A stretch of 6,956 bases of DNA from an uncultured Lachnospiraceae bacterium (GTDB lineage Bacteria > Bacillota > Clostridia > Lachnospirales > Lachnospiraceae). The DNA lies in contig CAPNGW010000125.1 of NCBI GenBank assembly GCA_948665105.1, positions 1-6,956 on the forward strand, read 5' to 3'. Both the position numbers and the translations under genes were made by a program. The notes under the pieces were generated by a model. That model had not been told where the DNA came from. It ran no database searches and saw only the letters and a list, made by a program, of their open reading frames with translations. Numbering within the stretch: position 1 is the stretch's first letter; each line of letters begins with the position of its first letter. Below are positions 6,200 through 6,956 of the stretch, piece by piece.

Positions 6200-6240
6200 A
6201 CAGGGACGGTGCAGCCCTGATGGAACTGCACCGTCCCTGT
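6200..6240. repeat. Long perfect hairpin, possible terminator or REP-like element
   Basis: ACAGGGACGGTGCAG (6200-6214) and CTGCACCGTCCCTGT (6226-6240) are exact complements, giving a 15-bp GC-rich stem with an 11-base loop. It lies about 90 bases past the stop of the clpB-like gene and upstream of the WYL promoter, so it could stop leftward transcription from clpB. No T-run follows on either strand, so it is not a textbook intrinsic terminator. The core GGGACGGT resembles dispersed palindromic repeats I recall from Clostridia and other bacteria, but that is memory and not a search result. Confidence 0.6.
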
Positions 6241-6273
6241 ATAATACGTAATAAAATTAGTCTCCCTTCCGGC

Positions 6274-6343
6274 CAGGGGGCTTTCAGCCCTTGAATGCTT
6301 CCTCCCGGCCAGGGGGGGCAGCCCTTGACTACTTCCTGCCGGC
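6274..6343. repeat. Imperfect tandem repeat overlapping the clpB stop codon
   Basis: Two adjacent units, 6274-6309 (36 bp) and 6310-6343 (34 bp), share CAGGGGG, CAGCCCTTGA, CTTCCT and CCGGC in order. They differ by a 2-base indel and a few substitutions. A partial third copy lies to the left, ending in CCGGC at 6269-6273. The right unit contains the last codons and stop (6329-6331) of the clpB-like gene, so the left unit looks like a duplicated gene end that is now non-coding. Confidence 0.75.
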
Positions 6344-6956
6344 AGACAGCTCTCCGTTCACCACATCAATGAGAATGGTATCCCCAGCACCCACCGCATC
6401 CGATAAAATCAGCTTTGCCGCCAATGTCTCCACCGTCTTTTGCAGATACCGCTTCAAGGGCCTTGCGCCGTACACCGGGTCATATCCGTTATCCACCACA
6501 TAGGCTCTGGCTTCTTCCGAAAGCTCCACGGAAATCTCCCGCTCAGCAAGGCGCTTATTCAAATCTGCCAAAAGCAGATGAATGATATTTCCGATATTGT
6601 CCTTGGTCAGAGGCTTAAATAAAATCGTCTCATCCAGCCGGTTTAAAAATTCCGGCCGGAAGCTGCCGCGAAGCTCATTCATCACCGCCGCCTCGCACTC
6701 CGGTGTAATCTCACCGTTATCCTCGATTCCCTCCAGCAGATAGGCCGAACCCAGATTGGAGGTCATAATCAATATGGTATTTTTAAAGTCCACGGTGCGC
6801 CCCTGGGAGTCGGTAATCCGCCCATCGTCCAGCACCTGGAGAAGTACATTGAACACATCCGGGTGAGCCTTCTCCACCTCGTCGAAGAGTACCACGGAAT
6901 AGGGCTTTCTGCGGACGGCCTCCGTGAGCTGGCCACCCTCCTCGTAACCCACATAT
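6329..6956 (-). CDS. clpB: ClpB-family AAA+ disaggregase, C-terminal part (5' end outside window)
   Basis: The last 208 residues of a Hsp100 unfoldase, starting inside the second ATPase domain at YVGYEEGGQLTEAVRR and open at the window edge. Visible motifs are the pore-loop YVGYEEGG, Walker B VVLFDEVEKAH, sensor 1 ILIMTSN, the arginine-finger region FRPEFLNRLDE, and sensor 2 GARPLKR. A short C-terminal D2-small domain ends GELSAGRK. ClpB works with DnaK to dissolve aggregates in the cytosol. The short C-terminus, without the long basic or ClpP-docking features of ClpA/ClpX, and the motif wording favour ClpB over ClpC, but the missing N-terminal and middle domains would decide. Since the first codon in the window is internal, no start is given. 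Downstream is a tandem repeat that includes its stop codon. Confidence 0.9.
   Translation of the reverse strand, partial: YVGYEEGGQLTEAVRRKPYSVVLFDEVEKAHPDVFNVLLQVLDDGRITDSQGRTVDFKNTILIMTSNLGSAYLLEGIEDNGEITPECEAAVMNELRGSFRPEFLNRLDETILFKPLTKDNIGNIIHLLLADLNKRLAEREISVELSEEARAYVVDNGYDPVYGARPLKRYLQKTVETLAAKLILSDAVGAGDTILIDVVNGELSAGRK

Noticed and set aside
6200..6240. Canonical rho-independent terminator
   Set aside because: The stem is excellent but no T-run follows on either strand, so it is recorded as a hairpin with possible terminator function.
6269..6343. CRISPR array or attachment site
   Set aside because: The units are directly adjacent with no spacers, number only about 2.3, and extend from a gene's own 3' end; there is no integrase nearby.
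6291..6622. Plus-strand frames opposite the clpB-like gene
   Set aside because: They are antisense to a strongly conserved ATPase domain, with low-complexity composition and no supporting ribosome binding site.

Overview
The window looks like chromosomal DNA of a low-to-mid GC Firmicute, most likely a Clostridia/Lachnospiraceae-type gut anaerobe. This rests on strong AGGAGG-type ribosome binding sites, a BlaI/M56-peptidase pair, a WYL regulator, an AAA/DUF4143 ATPase and a ClpB-type chaperone. No rRNA, tRNA, CRISPR array or intact transposon was seen. The genus assignment is inference; the window carries no marker gene that would settle it.

Layout. 1-433 (minus): the 5' part of an unrecognised helical-protein gene, broken by a one-base frameshift near 321-325 and cut by the window edge. 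470-1055: no intact gene. It holds decayed minus-strand coding fragments, one of which reads like the N-terminus of a type I restriction HsdR subunit. 1076-2290 (plus): an intact AAA ATPase with a DUF4143/PD-(D/E)XK-like C-terminus, the only plus-strand gene. It ends 12 bp from the convergent operon that follows. 2303-4253 (minus): a two-gene BlaI-BlaR1-like operon, with a winged-helix repressor followed by an M56 membrane metalloprotease. It is preceded by a promoter with two GACTA-N6-TAGTC operators. 4391-4939 (minus): a ClbS/DfsB (DUF1706) four-helix-bundle protein. 5170-6066 (minus): a WYL-domain regulator. 6122-6328: a strong 15-bp-stem hairpin and a 34-36 bp imperfect tandem repeat that runs into the end of the next gene. 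6329-6956 (minus): the C-terminal part of a ClpB-family AAA+ chaperone, open at the window edge.

How the genes work together. The BlaI repressor and the M56 protease form a classic signal-cleavage switch that probably represses its own promoter. The protease's outer domain has no penicillin-binding SxxK motif, so the signal is probably not a beta-lactam bound in the usual way. The WYL regulator and the ClbS-like gene appear to be one regulatory unit. Each has the same element, CCTGACA-N3-TATGTCA, placed at exactly the same distance (22 bp from the half-site) from an extended -10 box. This is the most informative observation in the window and suggests that the WYL protein controls itself and the ClbS-like gene, possibly as an activator.

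The left 1 kb, with its frameshift and restriction-gene relic next to a solitary DUF4143 ATPase, looks like an eroded accessory segment. The right part looks like stable chromosome.
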